Assembly: GCF_009295825.1 (NCBI RefSeq)
Contig: NZ_WHKF01000002.1
Location: 310,001 to 374,000, forward strand
Length of the DNA stretch: 64,000 nucleotides
Source of the DNA: Marinifilum sp. N1E240
GTDB taxonomy: Bacteria > Bacteroidota > Bacteroidia > Bacteroidales > Marinifilaceae
Reading direction: 5' to 3'
Below the pieces are notes generated by a model, which was given only the letters and a program-made list of their open reading frames with translations, did not search any database and had not been told where the DNA came from. Positions 8,724 to 19,007 of this stretch are shown piece by piece. The translations under genes and the position numbers were made by a program. The stretch's first letter is position 1, and each line of letters begins with the position of its first letter.

Positions 8724-11006
8724 ATGCGAAACTTTAAATTAATTAAATCATTAGGCTTATCTCTCTTAAGCGGTGCTCTATTAGCATCATGTCAGTTTCT
8801 TGGAGGAGAAGATAATAATAGTGATGGTTTAACCAAATATGTAGATCCATATATTGGTTCAGGAGGTCATGGACATGTATTTGTAGGAGCTAATGTTCCT
8901 TTTGGTGCCATTCAGGCCGGACCAAGTAATTTTCATAAAGGATGGGATTGGTGCTCTTCTTATCATTATTCGGATAGTATTGTGAAGGGATTTTCACATC
9001 TGCATTTGAGTGGAACGGGTTGTACTGATTTGGGTGAGTTTTTAATAATGCCAGCAGTTGGAGAATTGAAAATCCATCCTGGTAGCCAGGAAGATCCTGA
9101 AAAAGGATATGCTTCTTACTATAGTCATGACTCAGAAAAGGTGGAACCAGGTTATTATAAGGTTCACTTGGATACGTATAATGTGGATATTGAGATGACA
9201 ACTACTGAGCGTGTTGCCTTACATCAAATAACATATCCAAAATCAGATCAGTCAAGACTAATAATTGATTTAAAAGAAGGTAATGGGGATAAAGCAACAG
9301 AAACTTTTTTCCATAAAGTTAATGATACAATTGTTGCTGGTTATAGATTTTCACAAGGATGGGCTGCTGATCAACGCGAATATTTTGCAATGATCATTTC
9401 AAAGCCAATTGATGATATTACTGTATTTGATGGAGATAATAAAAAAGATGGTGATGCGGCTAAAGGAAGTGCTGTAAAAGCTTTTTTAAATTTTAAAACA
9501 AAGGCATTTGAAAAAGTACTAGTAAAATTTGGTATGTCTCCAGTTAGTATGGAGAATGCACTTGCTAATATTAAAGCTGAAATGCCGAGTTGGAATTTTA
9601 ATGAGGTGTTGACTCAAAATAAAGCAAAGTGGAATAAGGAATTATCTAAAATCGAGATAAAAACAAAGGATGAAAGTGCGAAAAAAGTATTTTATACAGC
9701 AATGTATCATACACTAATTGCACCTAACTTGTTTAATGATGCCAATGGTGATTATCGCGGTGTTGATAAAAAAGTATATGATAAAGCTAATTTCACAAAT
9801 TATACATTGTTTTCATTATGGGATACATATCGTACAGCACATCCATTATATACATTAACGCAGAAAGATCGTGTTCCGGATATGATCAATTCAATGCTGG
9901 CTATTTATAAGCAGCAAGGGAAGTTACCAGTTTGGCATTTAAGAGGAAACGAAACCAATACGATGGTTGGTTATAGTGGAGTACCGGTTGTTGTAGATGC
10001 GTGCCTAAAAGGATTCAAAGGAATTGATCTTGAATTGGCTTACGAAGCGGTTAAAACTACCGCTATGGGCGATTTCGAACCTGGTGTAAAGGAGCTACAA
10101 AAATATGGATACATTCCTTGTGATATGATGCATGAATCAGTGGCAAGCGCCATGGAATATGCAATTAGTGATTGGGGAATAAGCATGTTGGCAGAGAAGT
10201 TAGGTAAAACTGAAGATGCCGCTTATTTTAAAGAAAGAGCAAAAGCTTACCAAAAATATTTTGATCCAAAGGATAAATTCATGAAAGGTCGCATGAAAAA
10301 TGGAAGTTGGAGAACACCATTTGATCCATATTCTGCTCAACATAGAGTAAATGATTATTGCGAAGGGAATGCATGGCAATATTTGTGGTTGGTACCACAA
10401 GATCCCGAAGGATTAATCAAGCTTCTAGGTGGAGAAAAACCTTTTGTAGCAAAGCTGGATAGTTTATTTAGTATTTCATCGGATTTGGAACATGGAGCTT
10501 CTGCTGATATCACTGGTTTAATCGGTCAATACGCTCATGGTAATGAGCCAAGTCATCATATTACATACCTGTATGCATATGCTGGTGAACAGTACAAAAC
10601 AGCAGACAAGGTTAGGTATATACTAAATGAATTGTATACAGATCAACCTGACGGTTTATGTGGAAATGAAGATTGTGGACAAATGTCTGCATGGTATGTA
10701 ATGTCTTCAATGGGTTTCTATCCAGTTAATCCAAGTAATGGAGCTTATGTGTTTGGAAGTCCACTTTTTGACGAAGCAAGCATTGTTTTATCCGAAGAAA
10801 AGAATTTTACAATAATTGCTAAAAATAATAGCAAGAAAAATATCTATATTCAATCTGTAAAACTAAATGGTATTGATTATAAAAAATCGTTTATCACCCA
10901 TAAAGATATCCTTAAAGGAGGAGTTTTAACTTTTGAAATGGGAGAGAAACCAAATGAAAATTTTGGAAAAAACCCTCAGGATAGACCAAAATCAATCATG
11001 TATTAG
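8724..11006 (+). CDS. GH92 alpha-mannosidase, lipoprotein (first copy)
   Basis: The 760-residue exo-acting, calcium-dependent alpha-mannosidase has a lipoprotein signal ending in LLASC. The GH92 N-terminal domain starts with YVDPYIGSGGHGHVFVGANV. The (alpha/alpha)6 catalytic domain contains CEGNAWQYLW (its Glu is the probable general acid), HGNEPSHHITYLY in the substrate pocket, and GNEDCGQMSAWYV, which carries the probable base aspartate. The length is normal for GH92. The residues after the lipid cysteine are not strongly acidic, so the enzyme may face the periplasm. It lacks a close promoter match and lies 217 bp after the terminator of the previous unit. Linkage specificity cannot be read with certainty; the GNEPSHH loop is the form I associate with alpha-1,2-mannosidases. 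Confidence 0.95.
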   Translation: MRNFKLIKSLGLSLLSGALLASCQFLGGEDNNSDGLTKYVDPYIGSGGHGHVFVGANVPFGAIQAGPSNFHKGWDWCSSYHYSDSIVKGFSHLHLSGTGCTDLGEFLIMPAVGELKIHPGSQEDPEKGYASYYSHDSEKVEPGYYKVHLDTYNVDIEMTTTERVALHQITYPKSDQSRLIIDLKEGNGDKATETFFHKVNDTIVAGYRFSQGWAADQREYFAMIISKPIDDITVFDGDNKKDGDAAKGSAVKAFLNFKTKAFEKVLVKFGMSPVSMENALANIKAEMPSWNFNEVLTQNKAKWNKELSKIEIKTKDESAKKVFYTAMYHTLIAPNLFNDANGDYRGVDKKVYDKANFTNYTLFSLWDTYRTAHPLYTLTQKDRVPDMINSMLAIYKQQGKLPVWHLRGNETNTMVGYSGVPVVVDACLKGFKGIDLELAYEAVKTTAMGDFEPGVKELQKYGYIPCDMMHESVASAMEYAISDWGISMLAEKLGKTEDAAYFKERAKAYQKYFDPKDKFMKGRMKNGSWRTPFDPYSAQHRVNDYCEGNAWQYLWLVPQDPEGLIKLLGGEKPFVAKLDSLFSISSDLEHGASADITGLIGQYAHGNEPSHHITYLYAYAGEQYKTADKVRYILNELYTDQPDGLCGNEDCGQMSAWYVMSSMGFYPVNPSNGAYVFGSPLFDEASIVLSEEKNFTIIAKNNSKKNIYIQSVKLNGIDYKKSFITHKDILKGGVLTFEMGEKPNENFGKNPQDRPKSIMY

Positions 11007-11087
11007 CAATTTAATACGAATGATTAGTTCAATATAGATTTAAATAAAACTGAAACACAAATCAGTTAATAAACAAGACTCAATAAA

Positions 11088-13385
11088 ATGATGAGAATTC
11101 GAATTCTGTTAGTAATGGTCGTTGCATTGTTTGCAGCTTGTGTCGGAGAGAAGAATATTCAGGAGCAAACCATTTCAAGTGTTGATTTAGCAAATCCTTT
11201 AATGGGAACTGATTCAGAACATGCATTGTCAAATGGAAATACTTACCCTGCAATTGCTTTGCCATGGGGAATGAATTTTTGGACTCCACAAACAGGAAAA
11301 ATGGGTGATGGTTGGTGTTATGCTTATGATGCAAAAAAAATCAGGGGAATAAAACAAACTCATCAGCCAAGTCCTTGGATTAACGATTATGCAGCATTTT
11401 CGTTGATGGCAGTAACGGGAGAATTAAAATATAAGGAAGATGAAAGAGCTTCATGGTTCTCACATAAAGCAGAAATTGCCAAACCATATGAATACAGTGT
11501 GTATTTGGCAGATTATGATGTTACAGCAGAAGTGACACCTACCGAACGTGCCGCAATGTTTCGATTTACTTTTCCTGAAAATGAATCATCTTATATTTTG
11601 TTAGATGGATTTTTTAAAGGATCAGAGGTGAAGATCATTCCTGAAGAAAGAAAAATTATTGGTTATTGTCGTAATAATAATGGTGGTGTTCCTGATAATT
11701 TTCACAATTATTTTGTAGCTGAATTCGATAAGGATTTTGAATTGATTCATACTTGGAGTGGTGATAAATTAACTGAAAATTCTAAATCGGCAACAGGAGA
11801 ACATGTTGGAGCCGTAATTGGTTTTAAAACCAAGAAAGATGAAGTAGTGAATGTAAGAGTTGCTTCTTCTTTTATTAGTCCAAAGCAGGCTCAACTAAAT
11901 TTAGATAGAGAAATTGGAGCAAAGAATTTCAATCAGTTAAAACAGGAAGCAAAAGCGGCTTGGGAAAAAGAATTTGCCCGAATTAAGGTTGAAGGAGGAA
12001 CGGATGATCAATTAAAAACATTCTATTCTTGTTTGTATAGAGTATTGTTATTCCCACGTAAGTTTTACGAAATTAATGATAAAAATGAAGTAGTTCATTA
12101 TAGTCCATACAATGGTGAGGTACTGCCCGGCTACATGTTTACAGATAATGGCTTTTGGGATACGTTCCGGGCAGTCTTTCCATTTTTTACACTAATGTAT
12201 CCTGATTTGAACGCTCAAATTATGGAAGGATTAGCCAATACTTATAAAGAAAGCGGATGGTTACCTGAATGGGCAAGTCCAGGACATCGCGGTTGTATGA
12301 TTGGTTCTAATTCGGCATCGCTTATTGCTGATTCATATTTAAAAGGAATTCGTGGTTATGATATAGAAACCTTGTATGAAGCAATTCTTAAAAACACCAA
12401 TGGATACAATAAAGAAGTAACTTCGGTTGGACGTTATGGTGCGGATTATTACAATGAGTTAGGTTATGTGCCTTACAATGTTGGAATAAACGAAAATACT
12501 GCTAGAACCCTAGAATATGCTTACGCAGATTTTTGCGTTTGGAAACTCGCTCAGGAATTAGGAAGACCACAAGAAGAAATTGATTTGTTTGCCAAAAGAG
12601 CACAAAATTTTAAAAATGTATTCGATAATGAATCCGGTTTAATGCGTGGTAAAAATGAAGATGGAACATTTCAATCTCCATTTAATCCTTTGAAATGGGG
12701 TGATGCATTTACAGAAGGAAATAGTTTACACTACACATGGTCAGTATTTCAGGATGTAAATGGATTGATTGATTTAATGGGAGGAAAAGACAAGTTTATT
12801 TCTACTCTTGATGGAGTGTTTGAAATGCCACCTAAATTTGATAATTCATACTACGGAGGAACAATTCATGAAATTCGTGAAATGCAAATCGCTAATATGG
12901 GGAATTATGCTCATGGTAATCAGCCAATTCAACACATGATTTATCTGTACAATTATGCAGGTCAGCCATGGAAAGCTCAGGCTAGGGTTCGTGAAGTGAT
13001 GGATAAGTTATATACACCGCAAGCAGATGGTTATTGTGGTGATGAAGACAATGGACAAACCTCGGCATGGTATGTGTTTAGTTCTATGGGATTCTATCCT
13101 GTTTGTCCGGGAACCGATGAGTATGTGTTTGGTTCACCATTATTCGATAAAATAACTTTGACATTAGAGAATGGAAAAACCTTTACAATTTCAAGCTCTA
13201 ATAACTCTAAAGAGAATGTGTTTGTGAATGACTTACAGTTTAATGATAAAGTATATGACGCTAATTTTATTAAACATGATGATATTCAAAAAGGTGGCAA
13301 GTTAAACTTTGAAATGTCAAACAAACCAAATAAGAAAAGAGGAATTGGTGATGATAGTTCACCGTATTCAATGAGTAAAGAATAA
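11088..13385 (+). CDS. GH92 alpha-mannosidase, lipoprotein (second, divergent copy)
   Basis: The 765-residue GH92 enzyme has a lipoprotein signal ending in LFAAC. It keeps the fold signatures VDLANPLMGTDSEH and GDEDNGQTSAWYVFSSMGFY. The pocket loops differ from the first copy: TEGNSLHYTWSVF replaces the EGNAWQY form, and HGNQPIQHMIYLY replaces HGNEPSHH. The loss of the pocket Glu (E to Q) suggests a different linkage from the first copy, perhaps alpha-1,3 or alpha-1,6; this is an inference. It lies 81 bp after the first GH92 and is probably in the same transcript. A terminator follows at 13437-13468. Confidence 0.94.
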   Translation: MMRIRILLVMVVALFAACVGEKNIQEQTISSVDLANPLMGTDSEHALSNGNTYPAIALPWGMNFWTPQTGKMGDGWCYAYDAKKIRGIKQTHQPSPWINDYAAFSLMAVTGELKYKEDERASWFSHKAEIAKPYEYSVYLADYDVTAEVTPTERAAMFRFTFPENESSYILLDGFFKGSEVKIIPEERKIIGYCRNNNGGVPDNFHNYFVAEFDKDFELIHTWSGDKLTENSKSATGEHVGAVIGFKTKKDEVVNVRVASSFISPKQAQLNLDREIGAKNFNQLKQEAKAAWEKEFARIKVEGGTDDQLKTFYSCLYRVLLFPRKFYEINDKNEVVHYSPYNGEVLPGYMFTDNGFWDTFRAVFPFFTLMYPDLNAQIMEGLANTYKESGWLPEWASPGHRGCMIGSNSASLIADSYLKGIRGYDIETLYEAILKNTNGYNKEVTSVGRYGADYYNELGYVPYNVGINENTARTLEYAYADFCVWKLAQELGRPQEEIDLFAKRAQNFKNVFDNESGLMRGKNEDGTFQSPFNPLKWGDAFTEGNSLHYTWSVFQDVNGLIDLMGGKDKFISTLDGVFEMPPKFDNSYYGGTIHEIREMQIANMGNYAHGNQPIQHMIYLYNYAGQPWKAQARVREVMDKLYTPQADGYCGDEDNGQTSAWYVFSSMGFYPVCPGTDEYVFGSPLFDKITLTLENGKTFTISSSNNSKENVFVNDLQFNDKVYDANFIKHDDIQKGGKLNFEMSNKPNKKRGIGDDSSPYSMSKE

Positions 13386-13436
13386 AGTATAAAAAGCTAT
13401 TTCAGAAATGAATTGTTATATATCACTTTAAGATTA

Positions 13437-13468
13437 AAAGGCTTGCGATTAACTAATTGTAAGCCTTT
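13437..13468 (+). terminator. Terminator after the second GH92 gene
   Basis: AAAGGCTTGC pairs with GTAAGCCTTT (one G-T pair) across a 12-base loop and is followed by GCTTTTGCG. It separates the GH92 pair from the GH125-GH65-GH97 operon. Confidence 0.6.
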
Positions 13469-13520
13469 GCTTTTGCGTTAAACATCCTGATTAACAGACC
13501 ACAAATAAAACTCAAACAAG

Positions 13521-14948
13521 ATGAAAAGACGAACTTTTTTAAAGAACTCACTACTATTTACCGGCGGTTTAAGTTTGGTAGGAACTCAAGGTTTTGCAAT
13601 TACCAATGATTTAAAATATACCTCAAATAGACCCGAATTTGCAAAACGAAATTTTGTGAGCACTGCTGTTGATAGTAAGATTAATGAGATAAAAAAGACA
13701 ATATCAAATAAAGAGTTGGTTTGGATGTTTGAGAATTGCTTCCCGAATACACTCGATACTACAGTTACCTATTCTGAAAATTCCGGTAAACCCGATTCTT
13801 TTGTTATTACCGGGGATATTCATGCAATGTGGTTGAGAGATTCAACGGCTCAGGTTTGGCCATATTTGCCATTGGTAAACGAGGATGAAAAATTACAAAA
13901 ACTATTTCAAGGTTTAATCAATAGACAAACTAAATGTGTTAACATCGATTCTTATGCAAATGCTTTTAATAAAGGGGCAGACGGTTCACATTGGGAGAGT
14001 GATCACACCGATATGAAACCGGAATTACATGAACGTAAATGGGAAATCGATTCTCTTTGTTATACCATAAGATTGGCATATAATTACTGGAAGAAAACTG
14101 GAGATACATCATGTTTTGACTCAGAGTGGGTGACTGCTTCGAAAGCCATTGTGAAAACTTTTAAGGAACAACAAAGAAAAGAGGATCAAGGTCCATACAG
14201 ATTCTCAAGAACTACCAGCAAATCAACCGATACGCTTCCAGGAAACGGTTATGGAAATCCAATTAAACCTGTAGGCTTAATTGTTTCTTCATTTAGACCA
14301 TCCGATGATGCGACAATTTTGCCATTTTTAATTCCATCGAATTATTTTGCTGTGGTCTCATTAAAGCAAATGGCTGAGATACTTACTCATTTGAATATTG
14401 AGAAAGAATTGGCAGAGGCGGCAATAGCGATGTCAATCGAAGTAGAGGAAGCACTTAATAAATATGCGAGCTCAAATCATTTAAATATGGGAGAAACATT
14501 GGCTTTTGAAGTGGATGGCTTCGGAAATCAAATCTATATGGATGATGCGAACATTCCTAGCTTACTTTCTTTACCATATTTGGGTGCGATAAATGCTAAG
14601 TCATCTCTTTATCAGAATACAAGAAAATTCATTTTAAGCGAGAATAATCCATGGTTTTTTGTTGGTAAATATGCCAAAGGGATTGGTGGTCCTCACGTTG
14701 GTGTGAATATGATTTGGCCAATGAGTATCATAATGCGCGCCATGACTTCTGATAATGATGATGAAATTGTGGGTTGTCTTAAGACATTAATAAGAACTCA
14801 TGCAGATACGGGTTTTATGCATGAAACATTCCATAAAGATGATCCGAAGAACTTTACAAGATCGTGGTTTGCTTGGGCAAATACCCTGTTTGGTGAATTG
14901 ATTTTTAAAATTTACAATGAAAAACCAGAAATACTTAAACATGTATAA
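13521..14948 (+). CDS. GH125 exo-alpha-1,6-mannosidase
   Basis: The 475-residue protein starts with MKRRTFLKNSLLFTGG, a twin-arginine-like export signal, and is probably periplasmic. GH125 (formerly DUF1237) signatures are clear: DIHAMWLRDSTAQVWPYLPL near residues 96-115, WEIDSLCYTIRLAY with Asp177 as probable general acid, GGPHVGVNMIWPMSIIMRA, and MHETFHKD with Glu435 as probable base. Known GH125 enzymes remove non-reducing alpha-1,6-mannose from N-glycans, so it complements the GH92 enzymes. Its stop overlaps the start of the GH65 gene by 8 bp, showing translational coupling. Confidence 0.94.
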   Translation: MKRRTFLKNSLLFTGGLSLVGTQGFAITNDLKYTSNRPEFAKRNFVSTAVDSKINEIKKTISNKELVWMFENCFPNTLDTTVTYSENSGKPDSFVITGDIHAMWLRDSTAQVWPYLPLVNEDEKLQKLFQGLINRQTKCVNIDSYANAFNKGADGSHWESDHTDMKPELHERKWEIDSLCYTIRLAYNYWKKTGDTSCFDSEWVTASKAIVKTFKEQQRKEDQGPYRFSRTTSKSTDTLPGNGYGNPIKPVGLIVSSFRPSDDATILPFLIPSNYFAVVSLKQMAEILTHLNIEKELAEAAIAMSIEVEEALNKYASSNHLNMGETLAFEVDGFGNQIYMDDANIPSLLSLPYLGAINAKSSLYQNTRKFILSENNPWFFVGKYAKGIGGPHVGVNMIWPMSIIMRAMTSDNDDEIVGCLKTLIRTHADTGFMHETFHKDDPKNFTRSWFAWANTLFGELIFKIYNEKPEILKHV

Positions 14949-16986
14949 ATTGAATATTAAGTTTAGAAGAATTTTTTTGTTTTTGATCTGTGTAAACTAT
15001 ATCAGTGGTCTTACAGCTCAAAATCAATTTGGAGATGAGTGGAATATAGTTACCAATGATTATTCAAATTATACAGGAATATCTGTTGCAAATGGTCGAA
15101 TAGGATTACTACCATCTGAACATCCTGGCAAAACAAAAGCGATTGTTTTGAATCATGTATTCGATAAGGAATCGAAATTTGGTGTTAGTAAGGTTTTGTT
15201 GGGTATTAATTTTTCAAACCTTGAAATTATCATTTCAGGAGATACTTTGAAAACGGAAAATTGCTCCAAGTGGAAACAGACCTTGGATATGAAGAAGGCT
15301 GCATTTATAACTACATGTAGATTTAAAGATTATGCAGATTTTTCTTTTACAACTTATGCTTTACGAGGAATGCCATATTCAGGAATGATAGATGTTGATG
15401 TAGTTTCGTTAAAGAAAAATATTAGAATTCGGGTAGGTGGGCAAATTATTTGTCCAAAGGAATATAAGGATGTAGTATCCGGGTATCGCGTTATGCAGGA
15501 TTTGGATGCAAGAATGCCGATTTTACAAACTGTAGCGGATAGTCCTTTTGGGAAACACCATCTGGCTACTACAGCATCGTTTATTTTTGAAGAAGAAACT
15601 CCTGATTTAAAACATCATATTAAAGATTCTCTGCATCATGAATTGAGTTTTACACAAGATCTGAGAAAAGGGGAAACCTACCAATTTGCCTGGGCTGGTG
15701 CAGTTTGTACCACACAGGATTTTTATGACCCTAAGAGTGAATCGGAACGAATGGTTGTTTTTCAGTTGCTTGGAAATAAGAAAGCTGTTTTAGAGAGACA
15801 TCTGGAACTTTGGAATGATTTGTGGGAAGGTGATATAATTATTGAAGGAGATTTAGAATCGCAACAAGATGTTCGTCTGGCCTTGTATCATTTGTATTCT
15901 TTTGCACGAGATGATTCAAATTTGAGCATTGCTCCAATGGGTTTATCGGCACAGGGATACAATGGTCATGTATTTTGGGATACAGAGTTATGGATGTATC
16001 CACCATTATTGATCTTTAATCAGGATATTGCAAAATCTCTTTTAAATTATCGCTTTGATAGATTGGATATGGCTAGGAAAAAAGCTGTGAATTTTGGTTA
16101 TAAAGGAGCTATGTTCCCATGGGAATCGGATGAAACAGGAGAGGAAGCAACACCAACCTGGGCTTTAACTGGAACGTTTGAGCATCATATAACTGCGGAT
16201 ATTGGAATTGCATTCTGGAACTATTTTCGAATGACTGGTGATAAAAAATGGCTTTCAACTATAGGTTATCCAATGCTAAAAGAGGTCGCAGATTTTTGGG
16301 TAAGCAGATCTGTTAGAAACGAAAATGGGACTTACTCTATAAACAATGTAGTTGGAGCTAATGAGTTTTATCATCATGCTAATGATAATGCTTTTACTAA
16401 CGGATCGGCAAAAACCGCATTGCAATATGCAAATAGAGCAGCAAGAATTTTAGGCATAGATTCAAATGAAAAGTGGTCCGAATTAGCAGAATCATTAAAT
16501 TTTCATTATTTCCCAAATGGAGTTCTGAAAGAGAACAAAACTTACGATGGTGAAATTATCAAACAGGCGGATGTAAATCTTTTGGCTTATCCACTTTCGG
16601 TAGTTAAAAATCTGGACGACATCAAAAGCGATTTGAATTATTATGAATCTAAACTGGCTCCGGAAGGACCAGCGATGTCTCATTCAGTTCTATCTGTTCT
16701 TTATGCTCGATTGGGTAATCCAGAAAAAGCATTTGAATTATTCAAGCGTGCCTATATACCAAATAAACGAGCACCATTTGGAGCTTTATCTGAATCTGCA
16801 TATAGTAATAATCCGTATTTCGCAACAGGAGCGGGAGGAATGTTACAAGCTGTAATTTTTGGTTTTGGTGGATTGCATTTGACGGATAAAGGTATTGTAC
16901 AGAAAAATCCATGTTTGCCAAAACAATGGAAAAAATTAACAATTAAGGGAGTAGGTCCTGAATTAAAAACATTTGAGGTTAAATAA
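14941..16986 (+). CDS. GH65 alpha-glucosidase (probably hydrolytic, alpha-1,2-type)
   Basis: The start ATG at 14941 (MYKLNIKFRR) gives a clean signal peptide ending in GLTAQ; an ATG at 14917 lies inside GH125 and is less likely. The (alpha/alpha)6 catalytic domain has GHVFWDTELWMYP and the acid motif GANEFYHHANDNAFTN with Glu475. Many GH65 enzymes are phosphorylases, but here the base position is occupied by a Glu (Glu618 in GALSESAYSN). The Glu475/Glu618 arrangement resembles the hydrolytic Flavobacterium kojibiose (alpha-1,2-glucose) hydrolase as I remember it. An exported enzyme would have no phosphate sugar to save, which also favours hydrolysis. It is coupled to GH125 (8-bp overlap) and lies 2 bp before GH97. 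Confidence 0.88.
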   Translation: MYKLNIKFRRIFLFLICVNYISGLTAQNQFGDEWNIVTNDYSNYTGISVANGRIGLLPSEHPGKTKAIVLNHVFDKESKFGVSKVLLGINFSNLEIIISGDTLKTENCSKWKQTLDMKKAAFITTCRFKDYADFSFTTYALRGMPYSGMIDVDVVSLKKNIRIRVGGQIICPKEYKDVVSGYRVMQDLDARMPILQTVADSPFGKHHLATTASFIFEEETPDLKHHIKDSLHHELSFTQDLRKGETYQFAWAGAVCTTQDFYDPKSESERMVVFQLLGNKKAVLERHLELWNDLWEGDIIIEGDLESQQDVRLALYHLYSFARDDSNLSIAPMGLSAQGYNGHVFWDTELWMYPPLLIFNQDIAKSLLNYRFDRLDMARKKAVNFGYKGAMFPWESDETGEEATPTWALTGTFEHHITADIGIAFWNYFRMTGDKKWLSTIGYPMLKEVADFWVSRSVRNENGTYSINNVVGANEFYHHANDNAFTNGSAKTALQYANRAARILGIDSNEKWSELAESLNFHYFPNGVLKENKTYDGEIIKQADVNLLAYPLSVVKNLDDIKSDLNYYESKLAPEGPAMSHSVLSVLYARLGNPEKAFELFKRAYIPNKRAPFGALSESAYSNNPYFATGAGGMLQAVIFGFGGLHLTDKGIVQKNPCLPKQWKKLTIKGVGPELKTFEVK

Positions 16987-16988
16987 TT

Positions 16989-18995
16989 ATGAATAAGGTA
17001 ATAATTGCAATACTGGTATTACTATTTTTTAGTGCTTGTGGTACGATAGACCATGCAGATCTAAAATCACCTGATGGTAATATTGGTTTTGAGTTGAAAG
17101 TTAATGAGAGTGGACAAATGTATTATACTGTTCATGTTGAAAACAATGAAGCTATTACATCTTCAAGGCTGGGACTAATTTTAAAAAGTGATTCTATTTT
17201 TAGCAATGGATTAAAGATTACTGAGATCCAAAGAGAGACTAAAAATGAAGAATGGAAGCCTGTTTGGGGACCTAATCATACGATTGTGGAAAACTACAAT
17301 GAAATGATAGTATCCATGAGAAATCATGATAATAAAGAATTGAATTTGTATGTTCGGTTATTTGATGATGGATTAGGGTTTAGATATGAAATACCGAAGC
17401 AGAAAGGAACTGACAGTATTAATATCATTAATGAATTAACGGAGTTCAACATTACAAATAATGGAACTGCATGGACTATTCCAGCCAATTTCGAAAGCTA
17501 CGAAATGCTTTATAGAACCACTAAAATTGATGAGGTGAAGAATGCCAATACTCCTGCAACTTTTAAGACTGTTGATGGTAACTATATAAGCATTCATGAA
17601 GCCAATCTTACTGATTATGCCGGAATGACATTGAAAAATACTGGAGAAACACATTTCCAGGCGAACCTTGTGCCTTGGCCTGATGGAATTAAGGTGAAAG
17701 CAAAAGGGGCAATTATCTCTCCATGGAGAACCATTACAATTACTAAGTCGGCTGCAGGTTTGGTTGAATCCAACTTAATTCAGAATTTAAATGAACCATG
17801 TAAATTAGAGGATACCTCTTGGATTCAGCCAATGAAATACATTGGAATTTGGTGGGGAATGCATTTGGGAGTTGAAACCTGGACAATGGGACCTAAGCAT
17901 GGAGCTACCACTGAGAATATGAAAAGATATATTGATTTTGCTTCAGAAAATGGAGTTCATGCAGTTTTAGCAGAAGGTTGGAATACTGGTTGGGAAAATT
18001 GGGGAAAACCCAGAGCTTTCGACCAACAAACACCTTATGCCGATTTTGATTTCGACGAATTGGTGAAATATGCAAAATCAAAGGATGTAGAATTAATAGG
18101 TCATCACGAAACAGGAGGCGATTACATTTTTTATGAAGAGTGCATGGAAGATGCCTTTGCTAAATTGCATGATAATGGAATTAGAACTTTAAAGACTGGT
18201 TATGCTGGTCCAATTCCAAATGGACACTTTCATCACGGGCAAAAAATGGTACAACATTACAGAAAGGTTGTTGAAACAGCTGCCAAATATCACTTGATGA
18301 TTGATGCGCATGAACCAATAAAGGCTACAGGAATTAGTCGTACTTATCCAAACATGATGACTCGTGAAGGTGCTCGTGGAATGGAGTGGAACGGATGGAG
18401 TGAGGGAAATCTACCAGAGCATCATGTAATTTTACCATTTACCAGATGTTTGGGAGGTCCTATTGATTACACTCCTGGAACATTCGATATTCTGTACAAA
18501 AACAGAAAAGAGTACATCCAATGGAATAGTAATGACAAAGGAAATAGTCGTGTGAATACGACTCTGGCAAAACAGCTAGCACTTTGGGTTTGTTTGTACA
18601 GTCCATTGCAAATGGCTTCTGATTTGGTAAGCAATTACGAAGATCAGCCAGCATTTGAATTTTTCGAGAAACTACCGGCAGATTTTGATGAGTCGAAGGT
18701 TCTTCTTGCTGAAATTGGAGATGTTTATTCTGTAGCCAGACGAAAAGGAGACAACTGGTATATTGGAACAATCACAGATGAGAACAGTAGAAATGTGGAA
18801 ATTGATTTGTCCTTTTTAAAGGATGGCAAAAAATATATGGCTAGTATTTTTGCTGATGGAAAGGATGCAAGTCTGGAAAACAATCCAACGGATATTGAAA
18901 TTACGGAGTTAACTGTTGATTCTAAAAGCAAATTATCTGTAAAAATGATAGAGAGTGGAGGACAGGCAGTTGTAATTGCTCCAATTGAGAATTAA
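16989..18995 (+). CDS. GH97 alpha-glucosidase, inverting type, lipoprotein
   Basis: The 668-residue lipoprotein has a signal ending in FFSAC. An N-terminal beta-sandwich (about 25-270) precedes a TIM barrel and a C-terminal all-beta domain. Three glutamates mark the inverting (SusB-like) GH97 subgroup: Glu374 in GHHETGGD, Glu442 in DAHEPIKATGISRTYPN and Glu466 in ARGMEWNGW. Their spacing (68 and 24 residues) matches the catalytic Glu set of SusB. Retaining alpha-galactosidases of this family use an Asp nucleophile elsewhere. SusB-type enzymes cleave alpha-linked glucose, so with GH65 it gives the locus two alpha-glucosidases. It is the last gene of the GH125-GH65-GH97 operon. Confidence 0.94.
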   Translation: MNKVIIAILVLLFFSACGTIDHADLKSPDGNIGFELKVNESGQMYYTVHVENNEAITSSRLGLILKSDSIFSNGLKITEIQRETKNEEWKPVWGPNHTIVENYNEMIVSMRNHDNKELNLYVRLFDDGLGFRYEIPKQKGTDSINIINELTEFNITNNGTAWTIPANFESYEMLYRTTKIDEVKNANTPATFKTVDGNYISIHEANLTDYAGMTLKNTGETHFQANLVPWPDGIKVKAKGAIISPWRTITITKSAAGLVESNLIQNLNEPCKLEDTSWIQPMKYIGIWWGMHLGVETWTMGPKHGATTENMKRYIDFASENGVHAVLAEGWNTGWENWGKPRAFDQQTPYADFDFDELVKYAKSKDVELIGHHETGGDYIFYEECMEDAFAKLHDNGIRTLKTGYAGPIPNGHFHHGQKMVQHYRKVVETAAKYHLMIDAHEPIKATGISRTYPNMMTREGARGMEWNGWSEGNLPEHHVILPFTRCLGGPIDYTPGTFDILYKNRKEYIQWNSNDKGNSRVNTTLAKQLALWVCLYSPLQMASDLVSNYEDQPAFEFFEKLPADFDESKVLLAEIGDVYSVARRKGDNWYIGTITDENSRNVEIDLSFLKDGKKYMASIFADGKDASLENNPTDIEITELTVDSKSKLSVKMIESGGQAVVIAPIEN

Positions 18996-19007
18996 TTTAC
19001 CTTTTCA

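Noticed and set aside
8890-9201. 103-codon antisense frame within the first GH92 gene
   Set aside because: The GH92 motifs on the other strand are complete, and the antisense product has no signal or domain.
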